A DNA stretch of 64,000 nt from Streptomyces sp. MST-110588. Its GTDB lineage: Bacteria; Actinomycetota; Actinomycetes; Streptomycetales; Streptomycetaceae. The stretch spans positions 3,031,501-3,095,500 of the forward strand of contig NZ_CP074380.1 in assembly GCF_022695595.1 (NCBI RefSeq), read 5' to 3'. Below, piece by piece: positions 36,166 to 45,413 of this stretch (within the stretch, counting starts at the first letter, position 1; the number at the start of each line of letters is the position of its first letter). The notes beneath the pieces were generated by a model. The model was not told where the DNA came from. It searched no databases and saw only the letters and a list, made by a program, of their open reading frames with translations. The position numbers were made by a program, and so were the translations under genes.

Positions 36166-36837
36166 GTGGAAGAGACCATCGGAGTCACAGGAGCCCCGCA
36201 GATCCCCAAGCAGCGCGGTGAGCAGTTGATCGACACTGCGGTGCGTTACACAGAAGAGCGGCATTGGGACGTCTTCCCCGGCGCATGGCTGGAAGAGGAC
36301 GGTGAACGGCCGCGCTGCTCGTGCCACGCCGTCGACTGCGCCGCGCCCGGCGCGCACCCCTGCGCTCCGGGCTGGGCCGGCCAGGCCACGGGCAGCGCGA
36401 CGGCCGCCCGCCGCCTGTGGGGCAAGCACCCACGCGCCTCGATCCTGTTGCCGACCGGGCGTACGTTCGACGCGCTGGACGTGCCCGAGACGGCCGGCTG
36501 CCTGGCCCTGGCCCGTATGGAACGCATGGATCTCCCGCTCGGACCGGTCACCCGCACCCCGCACCGCCGTATGCTCTTCCTCGTCCTGCCCGGCGCCGCC
36601 GCCAAGGTCCACGACCTGGTGCAGAAGCTCGGCTGGCCGCCCTCCGCGCTCGATCTGGTCGCGCGCGGCGAGGGCGACTACATCGCCGCGCCGCCGACAC
36701 GGGTGGGGCTGCACGGCTCGGTGCAGTGGGCGCGCCAGCCCACGGCCGCCAACCGCTGGCTCCCGGACACCGAGGACCTCATCAGCCCGCTCGCGTACGC
36801 CTGCGGACGGGAGGCCGCGGCGGCGCGCGGACGCTGA
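36166..36837 (+). CDS. bifunctional DNA primase/polymerase N-terminal domain protein
   Basis: About 223 residues from GTG 36166; GTG 36142 and 36157 are alternatives, none with a strong ribosome-binding site. The Prim-Pol N-terminal fold is suggested by RYTEERHWDVFPGAWL, the Cys cluster CSCHAVDCAAPGAHPCAPGW, WGKHPRASILLPTGRTFDAL and GEGDYIAAPPTRVGLHGSV. In Streptomyces, chromosomal copies occur without phage genes and are thought to be regulators; no replication genes lie near here. Catalytic activity cannot be judged. Confidence 0.8.
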   Translation: MEETIGVTGAPQIPKQRGEQLIDTAVRYTEERHWDVFPGAWLEEDGERPRCSCHAVDCAAPGAHPCAPGWAGQATGSATAARRLWGKHPRASILLPTGRTFDALDVPETAGCLALARMERMDLPLGPVTRTPHRRMLFLVLPGAAAKVHDLVQKLGWPPSALDLVARGEGDYIAAPPTRVGLHGSVQWARQPTAANRWLPDTEDLISPLAYACGREAAAARGR

Positions 36838-37274
36838 GCCGCTCCCCGTTCACTCACGGCCCGTCCCGTCCACGGCCCGTCCCACCCACAGCCCGTCCCA
36901 GTCCACAGCCCGTCCCAGTCCACGGCCCGTCCCCGGCCCGGTCCTCGCCCCGCCCCCGGCCGTCGATCCCGCCGTGAGCGCCGAGCCGGACTTCGGCGCG
37001 ACCGGTCCCACCGCGCCGTCCCGCTCGCCGCTCCGCCCTCCCCGTACCCACTCCGCGCCCACGGGCCCCGGATTCCTCCCGTGCTGTCGCGCGGGCTTTT
37101 CGCCTGCCCCGGCGCCTCTTCCCCGCGCCTCTTCCCCGCGTCCCGCCCCCGCGTTCCAGCCTCTCGTTCCACCCCGTACCGGCCGCGCGGCGGGCTCGTA
37201 CACCCGCCCGTATGGTGGAACGACGAACGGGGGCACGGACCGGCCCCTGCGGGGACGTTTGAAGGGCAGGACCG
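36838..37274. repeat. intergenic region with 16-17-bp tandem repeats
   Basis: A 437-bp gap. Five units close to ACAGCCCGTCCCAGTCC lie at 36856-36938. The rest is GC-rich with no gene and holds the start region of the ABC transporter gene. Confidence 0.65.
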
Positions 37275-38210
37275 GTGGCAAAAGAGCCGGCACACAGCGA
37301 ACAGCGATCCGGGGAGTCTTCCCGGCAGTCCACATCGGCAACAGCGGCCACATCGACGGCACCGGGGACAGCCGGCACGCCGTCGTCATCGGCATCGATG
37401 TCGACATCGACATCACCGGACGCCCACCGCACGGCGGACCGCCCGCCCGCCGTCCACGTCCAGGGCCTGTGGAAGAAGTACGGCGAGCAGGTCGCCGTCG
37501 CCGGCATCGACCTGACCCTGCCCGCCGGCCGTTTCATCGGCCTGGTCGGCCCGAACGGGGCCGGCAAGACCACCACCCTCTCCATGGTCACCGGCCTGCT
37601 GCGCCCGGACGCCGGGAAGGTCGAGATCGTCGGTCACGACGTCTGGCAGGATCCGGTCGCCGTCAAGTCGCGGATCGGGGTGCTGCCCGAGGGCCTGCGC
37701 CTGTTCGAGCGGCTGTCCGGCCGAGAACTCCTGGCGTACATAGGGCGGCTGCGCGGTCTGCCCGGCGAGGAGGTCGACAAGCGCGCCGGGCAGTTGCTCG
37801 ACGTACTGGACCTGTCCGGTGCGCAGCACAAGCTCGTCGTCGACTACTCGACCGGCATGCGCAAGAAGATCGGCCTGGCCGCGGCGCTGCTGCACAACCC
37901 CGAAGTCCTCTTCCTCGACGAGCCGTTCGAGGGCGTGGACCCGGTGTCGGCGCAGACCATCCGCGGCGTGCTGGAGCGCTACACCTCCTCCGGTGCGACC
38001 GTCGTCTTCTCCAGTCATGTGATGGAGCTGGTGGAGTCGCTGTGCGACTGGGTGGCGGTGCTGGCCGCCGGACGCATCCGTGCCCAGGGTCCGCTCGCGG
38101 ACGTACGGGGTGATGCACCCTCCCTCCAGGACGCCTTCCTCGAACTCGTCGGCGCGCGCGGCAACGGCGCCGGGGAGAACCTGGACTGGCTGGGCGGCGG
38201 CGCGCGATGA
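37275..38210 (+). CDS. ABC transporter ATP-binding protein
   Basis: 311 residues from GTG 37275. A Ser/Thr/Ala-rich tail (residues 1-60) precedes one ABC domain: Walker A GPNGAGKTT, signature YSTGMRKK (a variant of LSGGQ common in ABC-2 exporters), Walker B VLFLDEPFEG, switch His in VVFSSHVMELV. It overlaps the permease by ATGA, so the two form an operon and probably a homodimeric ATPase/permease exporter. Substrate unknown. Confidence 0.92.
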   Translation: MAKEPAHSEQRSGESSRQSTSATAATSTAPGTAGTPSSSASMSTSTSPDAHRTADRPPAVHVQGLWKKYGEQVAVAGIDLTLPAGRFIGLVGPNGAGKTTTLSMVTGLLRPDAGKVEIVGHDVWQDPVAVKSRIGVLPEGLRLFERLSGRELLAYIGRLRGLPGEEVDKRAGQLLDVLDLSGAQHKLVVDYSTGMRKKIGLAAALLHNPEVLFLDEPFEGVDPVSAQTIRGVLERYTSSGATVVFSSHVMELVESLCDWVAVLAAGRIRAQGPLADVRGDAPSLQDAFLELVGARGNGAGENLDWLGGGAR

Positions 38211-39934
38211 GCGACGTTCCGACGAGCAACGTTCCGACGAGCGACGTTCCGAGGAGCAACGTTGAGGCCACCGCGGGCCACGCCGCCCCCGGTGGCACCG
38301 CCCCGGCCGGCGCCGCTCCCGCACACCCGACCGGCACGGCCCTGACCGGTGTCTTCGTACGGCTGAAGCTGTCGCTGCTGCGCAACGGGCTGCGCCAGTC
38401 CGGCGGCCGTACCGCCGCGTACGTGACGTCGCTGGTGGTGGCCTTGCTGGCCGCTGCCGCCGTACTGCTGGGACTGATCGCGCTGCGCGGCGTGGAGCAC
38501 GCGGGCGCGCTCGGCGTCCTGCTCGCAGGCGTCCTCACCCTGGGCTGGGCGGGCATGCCGCTGTTCTTCCCCGCGGCCGACGAGACGCTGGACCCGACCC
38601 GGCTGGCGATGCTGCCGCTGCGCCCACGCTCGCTGGTCGGCGCGCTGCTGGTGACGTCGCTGGTCGGGATCGGCCCGCTGTTCACCCTGGCGCTGGCCAC
38701 CGGCTCGGTGATCATGCTGGCACACGGCGCGGTGGCGGCCGTCGTCGGCGTGCTCGCCGCGGCCCTGCTGGTCCTGGTGTGTGTGGCCCTGGCGCGTGGC
38801 GTGGCCACCGCCAACGTACGGCTGCTCACCAGCCGCCGGGGTCGCGACCTGGCAGTCCTCAGCGGTCTGCTGATCGCGCTGGCCACCCAGGGAGTCAACC
38901 TCGGCCTGCGGCGGCTGACCGCCCCCGACGGGCTGGCGCTCCTGGACCCGGTGGCCGCGGTGCTGCGCTGGGTGCCGCCCGCCTCGGCGGTCGACGCGGT
39001 GGACGCGGCGAGCGACGGCTCGTACGGGCGTGCCGCGGTGGGCCTGGGGCTGACCGTGCTCGCACTGGTCCTGCTCCTGTGGTGGTGGGGGCGCACGCTC
39101 ACCGTGGTGATGACCGCGCCCGACTCCTCCACCCTCCAGGCGGCCGAGCAGGACAGCGGGCGCAAGGCCGGGCGGAACGCCGTCGGCCGCGGACCGCTGC
39201 GGCTGCTGCCGGCCGGCCGTACGGGCACCGTCATGCTGCGGACGCTGCGCTACGCCTGGCGCGACCCCAAGACGAAGATGGGCTGGGCCACGGCGATCGG
39301 CGTCGGCCTTCTGGTCCCGGTGATCACCGTCGTCCAGGGCGGCGGCAACATCTACACCGCTCTTCCGGCGTCGGCGCTGCTCGGCATGCAGATGTACAAC
39401 CAGTTCGGGCAGGACACCTCCGCCTTCTGGATGGTCGCCTCGACGATCTCCACGCCGCGCGACGCGTATCTGGAGCTGCGCGGGCGGGCGTCGGCGATCC
39501 TTCTGATAGCGATCCCGTACGTCACCTTGGTGGTCGTCGGGGCGGCGGCCCTCATCGGCCCGTGGTCGTCCTTCGCCGAGGTGTACGGGCTCTCCCTGGC
39601 CCTGCTCGGCGCGCTGATCGCCACCGGCGCCGACTCCTCGGCGCTCCTTCCGTACTCGATCCCGTCGGAGGGCAACAAGAACGTCGCGCCGGGGCAGGGC
39701 GCCATCGCCTGGCTCAGCCTCTTCGGCGGGATGCTCGTGGGCGCGGTGCTCCTCGCACCGCTCCTGGGGCTGACGATCTGGCTGCATCTCGCCGGTCTGC
39801 ACGGCCTGTTGTGGGTGCTGCTGCCGCTGGGCGCGGCGTACGGCGTGGGGGTGGCGGTCCTGGGCATGCGGCTGGCCGCGCCCCGGGTGGCGGCGCGGCT
39901 GCCGGAGATCCTGGTGGCGGTGAGCAAGGGATGA
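38207..39934 (+). CDS. ABC transporter permease
   Basis: 575 residues, about 12 hydrophobic segments, for example AYVTSLVVALLAAAAVLLGLI (in part), LGVLLAGVLTLGWAGMPLFF and GALLVTSLVGIGPLFTLAL. Coupled to the ATP-binding gene by a four-base overlap. The start has a Ser/Val/Pro tail made of a five-residue repeat (DVPTS, NVPTS, DVPRS). Large single permease in the cytoplasmic membrane; export role inferred from ABC-2-type ATPase. Confidence 0.88.
   Translation: MSDVPTSNVPTSDVPRSNVEATAGHAAPGGTAPAGAAPAHPTGTALTGVFVRLKLSLLRNGLRQSGGRTAAYVTSLVVALLAAAAVLLGLIALRGVEHAGALGVLLAGVLTLGWAGMPLFFPAADETLDPTRLAMLPLRPRSLVGALLVTSLVGIGPLFTLALATGSVIMLAHGAVAAVVGVLAAALLVLVCVALARGVATANVRLLTSRRGRDLAVLSGLLIALATQGVNLGLRRLTAPDGLALLDPVAAVLRWVPPASAVDAVDAASDGSYGRAAVGLGLTVLALVLLLWWWGRTLTVVMTAPDSSTLQAAEQDSGRKAGRNAVGRGPLRLLPAGRTGTVMLRTLRYAWRDPKTKMGWATAIGVGLLVPVITVVQGGGNIYTALPASALLGMQMYNQFGQDTSAFWMVASTISTPRDAYLELRGRASAILLIAIPYVTLVVVGAAALIGPWSSFAEVYGLSLALLGALIATGADSSALLPYSIPSEGNKNVAPGQGAIAWLSLFGGMLVGAVLLAPLLGLTIWLHLAGLHGLLWVLLPLGAAYGVGVAVLGMRLAAPRVAARLPEILVAVSKG
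38210..38262. repeat. 15-bp coding repeat at the permease start
   Basis: Three to four copies of a unit close to GACGTTCCGACGAGC at the very beginning of the permease gene, encoding DVPTS/NVPTS. The period keeps the frame. Confidence 0.75.
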
Positions 39935-39961
39935 CGTGGCGGGGCGGCCGGCGGCGCGGAC

Positions 39962-39992
39962 TTGACCTCAAGTCCGCTTGAGGCCGGAGGGT
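39962..39992 (+). promoter_or_regulatory. SoxR box in a MerR-type promoter
   Basis: ACCTCAAGTCCGCTTGAGGC at 39965-39984 is an almost perfect SoxR operator (CCTCAAG-N4-CTTGAGG). It lies inside TTGACC (39962-39967) and GAGGGT (39987-39992), separated by 19 bp, the over-long spacer used by MerR-family activators. The MFS gene starts 49 bases further on. Confidence 0.8.
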
Positions 39993-40040
39993 GCGGAGTG
40001 ATCGGCCGGGCGCCCCCGGCCGCCACGACAGGAGCCCTCC

Positions 40041-41630
40041 ATGTCCACGCCCCCGCCTCCAGCCGCTTCCTCCCCCATCCCTCCCGCCTCCCCCACCCCT
40101 CCCGCCTCTCCCACACCGGTAGCCGCCGCGCGTCCCACACGTTCCGTACGACGCCGTACGCGCGGGCAGCGGCACCGCCCTCCTGAGCGGCGGCCCCGTA
40201 CGTACGGGGTCGCCGCGACGGCCTTCGTCGTGGTGCTGGGCTCGCTGATGACCGTCCTGGACACCACCGTCGTCAACGTCGCCCTCAACCACCTCTCGGA
40301 GGAGTTCCACGCGCCCCTGGCCACGATCCAGTGGGTGGCCACCGGCTACACCCTGGCGCTGGCCACCGTCGTGCCCGTCACCGCGTGGGCCGTCGGCCGC
40401 TTCGGCACCAAGCGCCTCTACATGCTCGCGATCGGCCTGTTCGGGCTCGGGTCGGCGCTGGCCGGTCTGGCCTGGAACACCGAGTCGCTGATCGTCTTCC
40501 GCGTCCTTCAGGGGCTGGCGGGCGGCATGGTGCAGCCGGTCGGCATGACCATCCTCGTCCAGGCGTCCGACCCGGCCCGCAGGGGGCGCACGATGAGCGT
40601 GCTCGGCATCCCCGCCCTGGTCGGCCCGTTGGTCGGCCCGGTGCTCGGCGGCTACCTCGTCGACGAGGTCTCCTGGCGCTGGATCTTCCTCATCAACCTC
40701 CCCGTAGGCGCCGCGGCCCTTCTCCTGGCCGCACGTGTCTTCCGACGGGACACCCCCAAGCCCACCCGCCGGCTGGACGTCCCCGGCCTGCTGATGCTCT
40801 CCCCGGGCCTGGCCCTGCTGATCTACGGCCTGAGCACCGGCGCCGAACAGCGTTCCTTCACCGCCCCGGGCACCCTGCTTCCCGCCCTTTCGGGCGCCGC
40901 TCTGATCATCGCCTTCATCGTCCGCGCCCTGACCGCCCGCGACCCGCTGCTGAACCTGCGGCTGCTGCGGCACCGGCCGTTCGGCGCCGCGGCGGCCACG
41001 CTCGCCCTCTTCGTCGTGGCGTACTTCGGCTCCATGCTCCTGCTGCCCCTGTACTACCAGGTCGTACGGGGCCAGAGCGCCACCCACGCCGGGCTGTTGG
41101 GCATCCCGCAGGTCCTGGCCACGGGCATCACCATGCAGTTCGCGGGCCGGCTGGTGGACAAGGTCGCGCCGGGCCGGCTCATCCTCTGCGGGGTGGGCCT
41201 GGCCACCGCCGGATTCCTCACCTTCACCACCCAGGTCGCGGCCGACACGCCGTACTGGATGCTCGTCGGCGCACTCGCCGTCATGGGTGTCGGCGTCGGC
41301 ATGACGATGATGCCGGCCATGGCGACGGCCACCCGCGGCGTCGCCGCCCCCGATCTGCCGGCCGCCTCGACGGTGTTGAGCATCATCCCGCAGCTCGCCG
41401 GGTCGACCGGCGCCGCCCTGATGTCCGTACTTCTCGCGAACGCCATGGCCGACCGGCTGCCCGGGTCCCTGGCAGGCGGTCTGGAAGCCGTCCACACCCT
41501 GCCCGCCGACGCGGTACGGGCCCTGGCACCCCAACTGGCCGCCGCCTTCCAGCACACGTACATCTGGGCCGTGAGCCTGATGGCCCTGGCGCTGCTGCCG
41601 GCCCTGCTGCTGCCGCGGCGGACGCGGTGA
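40041..41630 (+). CDS. MFS drug exporter (DHA2/EmrB type), SoxR-box controlled
   Basis: 529 residues from ATG 40041 with AGGAG about seven bases before it. A Pro/Ala/Arg-rich cytoplasmic start (1-53), then about 14 hydrophobic segments. Signatures: LMTVLDTTVVNVALNHL in helix one, QWVATGYTLALATVVPVTAW, and motif A-like VGRFGTKRLYMLAIGLFGLG. The SoxR box upstream predicts induction by redox-active compounds, possibly the exporter's own substrates. Confidence 0.93.
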   Translation: MSTPPPPAASSPIPPASPTPPASPTPVAAARPTRSVRRRTRGQRHRPPERRPRTYGVAATAFVVVLGSLMTVLDTTVVNVALNHLSEEFHAPLATIQWVATGYTLALATVVPVTAWAVGRFGTKRLYMLAIGLFGLGSALAGLAWNTESLIVFRVLQGLAGGMVQPVGMTILVQASDPARRGRTMSVLGIPALVGPLVGPVLGGYLVDEVSWRWIFLINLPVGAAALLLAARVFRRDTPKPTRRLDVPGLLMLSPGLALLIYGLSTGAEQRSFTAPGTLLPALSGAALIIAFIVRALTARDPLLNLRLLRHRPFGAAAATLALFVVAYFGSMLLLPLYYQVVRGQSATHAGLLGIPQVLATGITMQFAGRLVDKVAPGRLILCGVGLATAGFLTFTTQVAADTPYWMLVGALAVMGVGVGMTMMPAMATATRGVAAPDLPAASTVLSIIPQLAGSTGAALMSVLLANAMADRLPGSLAGGLEAVHTLPADAVRALAPQLAAAFQHTYIWAVSLMALALLPALLLPRRTR

Positions 41631-41827
41631 GCGCAGGCGAGGCAGTACGGGCAGTGAGCAGGCAGGACGGGCGCAGCGACCAGGAGCGAGGCGGACAGAG
41701 GCCCACGGACGAGCGGACGAGCCCGCCGTCCGCAAGTTATCCACAGGCTCCGGCGAGTTCGGCACAGGAGCGATAGCGTCGGGCCAGTGACGAAGTGACC
41801 GACGAGTGACCGACGGGGGTGGCGAGG

Positions 41828-42598
41828 ATGCCGCGAGCGGTGACGGTACCGATGGCGAGCGGGCTGCTGATGCTGTACGGCACCGGCGTGGCCCACGCCG
41901 CACAGCAGGCCGCGCCCGGCCCCGGCGACGCCTCCCCTTCCCTCGCCCGCCTGCTCCTGCTCGCCGCAGGCCCCTTGCTCCTCGTCGCGGCGGTCGCCCT
42001 CCTCCTGCGCCGCCGCGCCCGGCTGCGCCACCTCACGGCCCCCTTCACTCTCCCCCCTGCCGTGACGGAGGCCGCCCGCCGAGGCGACGAGGACGGGATA
42101 CGCGACTGCGCCACCGAGGAAGTCGCCCGCCTCGGCGAGCGGGCACGCAGCGCGCGGGGCGGGACCGCCGCACCCGCCGAACACGCCCTGGACGCCTGTG
42201 CCGCGGCCAGTACGGTCCTGAAGCAGGCCCGCGGAATCCCCGACCTGGCAGGCGCGTTCGCCCTGGTCGCCGAGGGCCACGCCGCCCTTTCCCGAACGCC
42301 CGGGGTGCCCGCCCCGCTCCCCCTGTGCTTCTTCCACCCGCTCCACGGCCCCGCGGTCCGCCGCATACCGTGGCGCCCGGACAACCGGCGCGAGCAACTC
42401 ACCGTCGCCGCCTGCACCTCCTGCATACGCGCCCTGCGCGCCCGCCGCTCCCCCGAAACCCTCACCGACCTCCTGGAGGACCACCCGGTCCCGTACCACG
42501 AGATACCGGCCGACCGCAGCCTGTGGTCAGCCACCGGATACGGCTCATTCCTGCCCGACCGCTCACTCACCTCCCTCGTCCACGAACAGGGCTTGTAA
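41828..42598 (+). CDS. membrane protein, hypothetical
   Basis: 256 residues from ATG 41828 (GTG 41819 is also possible). A signal-like first helix (ASGLLMLYGTGVAHAAQQ), a second helix (LARLLLLAAGPLLLVAAVAL), then a soluble helical domain with FFHPLHGPAVRRIPWRPDNR and a Cys pair (ACTSCIRALRAR). I do not recognise the family; this pattern is met in Streptomyces membrane proteins of unknown role. Confidence 0.75.
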   Translation: MPRAVTVPMASGLLMLYGTGVAHAAQQAAPGPGDASPSLARLLLLAAGPLLLVAAVALLLRRRARLRHLTAPFTLPPAVTEAARRGDEDGIRDCATEEVARLGERARSARGGTAAPAEHALDACAAASTVLKQARGIPDLAGAFALVAEGHAALSRTPGVPAPLPLCFFHPLHGPAVRRIPWRPDNRREQLTVAACTSCIRALRARRSPETLTDLLEDHPVPYHEIPADRSLWSATGYGSFLPDRSLTSLVHEQGL

Positions 42599-42604
42599 TA
42601 ACGA

Positions 42605-42991
42605 GTGCAAGCCGGTCCGTTGGCGCGGTGGCAGGTGCATTGGTGCGACCCATGGCGGGAGGTGTCGTGGTACGCGGCCGATCCGGTGCTGGCGGGCCTG
42701 CCGACGCTGGCGGAGGGGGCGCACGCGCACGGTACACAGCCGGGACAGCCGGTGCTGCTGCGAGCCGCCCACCTGGAGAGCTTTCAGATGGCCGGTCTGG
42801 GCACGCCGCACCTGAACCGGGAACTGCCGACGCTGCGCTCGGTGCTGCGGTTCGCACCTGAGGGTGCAGGGCAGGACTTCCTGGCGCGGCTGGCCAGCAA
42901 GGGCCTGGAGCGCAACTCCACGCCCGCCCCCAGCTACACCACAGCCGAGTTCGACCGCATCACCACCACCGCGCGCTCCCAGTTGCGATGA
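42605..42991 (+). pseudogene. possible remnant of a site-specific integrase-type protein
   Basis: 128 residues from GTG 42605. The N-terminus (WQVHWCDPWREVSWYAADPV) and middle (AHLESFQMAGLGTPHLNREL) look like the beginning of a phage-type integrase, and the end (SYTTAEFDRITTTARSQLR) like the start of its catalytic half, but the protein stops there and no catalytic Arg/His/Tyr follows. No attachment site or tRNA is seen. An unrelated hypothetical gene is possible. Confidence 0.35.
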
Positions 42992-43058
42992 CGGGCCCGG
43001 GGGTTCGGTCCGGTGACCCTCGACAGCGGCATCGGGCAGTTGGACGGCCGGGCCGTGG

Positions 43059-44309
43059 TCACCCGCCGGGCGGGGCGAGGCGGGTGATGTCGACGGTGCC
43101 GGCTCCGGTCTGCGGCTGGGGAATCAGGGCCCACAGGGCCGCCAGGGCGGCGAAGGCGGCCAGCAGGGCGACGAAGCCGGTGCCGCCCTTCGCCCAGCGG
43201 GCCCGGTAGCGGATCGGGTCCTCCACCAGGGCCTTGGAGAGCCAGGCGGCCGTGACGGAGACGGTGAGGATGACGGCTGTCCGGCTCCAGCCCGTCATTC
43301 CCAGGCGTTCCTCGCTCAGCAGGAGATAGACGGGCCAGTGCCACAGATAGAGGCTGTAGGAGATCCGGCCGAACCAGCGCAGCGGTGGCGCGGCGAGGAC
43401 CGTGCCGGCCGGGGTGCGGGGCGCCCGGGCGAGGAAGGCGATGAGCAGGGCGGCGGCCAGCGCGTGGAGGAAGAGACCGCCCTGGAACAGGGAGGGGGCG
43501 TGCTGCCCGTCGGCCATGACCCAGTACGTCCCGATACCGCACGCCAGGGCCAGACTTGCCCAGCCGGCCGTCCGTTCGCCGACGCGGGCCAGGAGGCGGG
43601 CGGCCGGCGGGGTGGCCATGAGGGAGCCGAGGAGGAGGGAGAAGGCGCGGGTGTCGGTGCCCTCGTAGACGCGTGTGGTGTCGGTCGGGCCGGTGAACGC
43701 GATCATGAGGGCCAGTGAGACGGCGGCTCCGGCCGCGGCCACGGCGGCCACCCGCCTGCCTCCGTTGGCGCCACGGGCCGCGAGGCCGATGGCCAGGGGC
43801 CATACCAGGTAGAACTGCTCCTCGACGGCGATGCTCCACAGGTGGCCGAAGACCCGGGTGTCGGCCGCGTTCCAGTACCCCACCTGGTCGGTGATGAAGT
43901 GCCAGTTGGCGAGGTTCGCCACCACCCACGGCGCGTCGTCGAGGGCGTACCGCAGCAGGGACGGCGGGCCGGACGCCCAGACGAGGAGCAGGGTGCCCGC
44001 GAGGGTGACGGCGAGCGCGGGGAGCAGTCGGCGGGCACGCCGTCCCCAGAAGGCGACGAGGTCGAGGGGGGCGTTGCGGGCCTGCCGCTCTCTCAGCAGC
44101 AGCCCGGTGATCAGGAAGCCGGACAGGACGAAGAACAGGTCGACACCGAGGAAGCCGCCGCTGAAGTGACCGGCGTGGAAGAACAGCACACCGAGGACGG
44201 CCAGACCGCGCAGACCGTCCAGCGGCGCGATGTGCCGTGCGGCGGACGGCGGGGCCTCCGTGGTGCGGGCGCGGCGGTGGGTGCGCGCGGGTGTCGGCGG
44301 CGTGGGCAT
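43059..44309 (-). CDS. acyltransferase family 3 membrane protein
   Basis: 416 residues from ATG 44309 with GGAG four bases upstream; a longer frame is not used. The family signature is complete: RHIAPLDGLRGLAVLGVLFF with the catalytic-type His (FFHAG), GVDLFFVLSGFLITGLLLRE, and PLRWFGRISYSLYLWHWPVY. About ten membrane helices. It moves acyl groups (often acetyl) across the membrane onto an outer acceptor. It has no fused SGNH domain, which is instead encoded separately at 44450, directly upstream. Confidence 0.92.
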   Translation of the reverse strand: MPTPPTPARTHRRARTTEAPPSAARHIAPLDGLRGLAVLGVLFFHAGHFSGGFLGVDLFFVLSGFLITGLLLRERQARNAPLDLVAFWGRRARRLLPALAVTLAGTLLLVWASGPPSLLRYALDDAPWVVANLANWHFITDQVGYWNAADTRVFGHLWSIAVEEQFYLVWPLAIGLAARGANGGRRVAAVAAAGAAVSLALMIAFTGPTDTTRVYEGTDTRAFSLLLGSLMATPPAARLLARVGERTAGWASLALACGIGTYWVMADGQHAPSLFQGGLFLHALAAALLIAFLARAPRTPAGTVLAAPPLRWFGRISYSLYLWHWPVYLLLSEERLGMTGWSRTAVILTVSVTAAWLSKALVEDPIRYRARWAKGGTGFVALLAAFAALAALWALIPQPQTGAGTVDITRLAPPGG

Positions 44310-44449
44310 GGGTCTCCAACGAGATGGGGGGTGCCGATGAGGGGCCGGGACCGGCACCAGGAGGGGGAGGCGGCCTGGGGTTATCGCCCGGGCCGCCTCG
44401 CGGGAGCGTTCGGCTGGGGCAGGGCGGTGGCCCCAACGGTGGAGGCGGG

Positions 44450-45271
44450 CTACTGGCAGCCGAGCGCGCTGTAGGTCTTGTCGCCGGTCCACTTCCCGGT
44501 GGCCCACTGGTCCACCGGGGCCGGGGTGAAGCCGTACTGCTTGCTGAGCTGCTCGCCGAACCAGGTGGCGAACGCGGCCGAACCCTGCTGGCAGGAGTGG
44601 ATACCGTCCTTGCTGCGCTGTGCCTTGGCCGCCGAGCTGTCGGAGCCCCACAGGGCGGAGGCGTCGAGGAAGCGGACCGTGTCCGGATGCTTGTCCGCGA
44701 CTTCCTTGGCGGCCTTCGGTGCGGTGGTGATCTCGGCTTCGTGCTTCTTGTAGAAGTCGTCGATCTTGAAGGGGGGTGCGGAGACGATGAGGAGTTGTGC
44801 GCCCGCGTCGTTCACCGTCTTGGCCAGACGTTCGTAGGCGGCGCGCTGTTCGTCCCGGGTGCCCCAGTCATAGGTGGTGATCTGGTAGGCGACGACGTCC
44901 GGCTTGAAGGACTTCAGTTCCTTCGGGAGGGTCTGCCAGGTGCTCGCCGAGAGTTCCTTCCCCAGGACACCGCCGCCGCCGGCCGCGGCCATCGACTTGA
45001 ACTCCGCGTGGCCGGCCTTCATCGCCGCGCCGAGGGCGGGGGCCTGGGCCTCGCCGATCGAGTCGCCCATCCACAGCAGCCTGCTCGGCTTCGTGTCGCT
45101 GGTGCCGCTCGTGCCGTTCTTCTGGCCGCCGGTCGCGGTGGTGTCGAGGCCGTCGCCGGATCCGCCGCAGGCGGTGAGGGCGAGCAGGGCCGCGGTGGCG
45201 GTGACGGCGAGTGCGGTGGTGCGGCGAGCGGTGCGCCCGGGGCGCGGGGAGGAAACGTTCTTGTTGTTCAT
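44450..45271 (-). CDS. SGNH-type hydrolase/acyltransferase lipoprotein
   Basis: 273 residues, ATG 45271. A signal peptide with the lipobox LLALTAC (Cys about 35). The SGNH fold shows block I with the Ser in LLWMGDSIGEAQAP and block V with D-x-x-H in SKDGIHSCQQG; block III may be YQITTYDWGT. It sits 140 bp upstream of the acyltransferase-3 gene on the same strand and probably completes it, transferring the acyl group to a cell-surface glycan outside the membrane. Confidence 0.85.
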   Translation of the reverse strand: MNNKNVSSPRPGRTARRTTALAVTATAALLALTACGGSGDGLDTTATGGQKNGTSGTSDTKPSRLLWMGDSIGEAQAPALGAAMKAGHAEFKSMAAAGGGGVLGKELSASTWQTLPKELKSFKPDVVAYQITTYDWGTRDEQRAAYERLAKTVNDAGAQLLIVSAPPFKIDDFYKKHEAEITTAPKAAKEVADKHPDTVRFLDASALWGSDSSAAKAQRSKDGIHSCQQGSAAFATWFGEQLSKQYGFTPAPVDQWATGKWTGDKTYSALGCQ

Positions 45272-45413
45272 GTCTCCAACGGAACCCGGCAGGGCCGCCG
45301 CCCGGGCGGGTCGTCATCGTTTCATCACGGAACGCGGGACCGGGCGTCATAGACTTCCAGCACCCTGGTCAAGGAAAGCCACCGCCGTCCAGCCGGAGAA
45401 GAGCGCACCACCC

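Noticed and set aside
43011..43030. tRNA T-loop-like GGGTTCGGTCC
   Set aside because: No matching acceptor, D or anticodon arms around it; no tRNA gene seen in the window.
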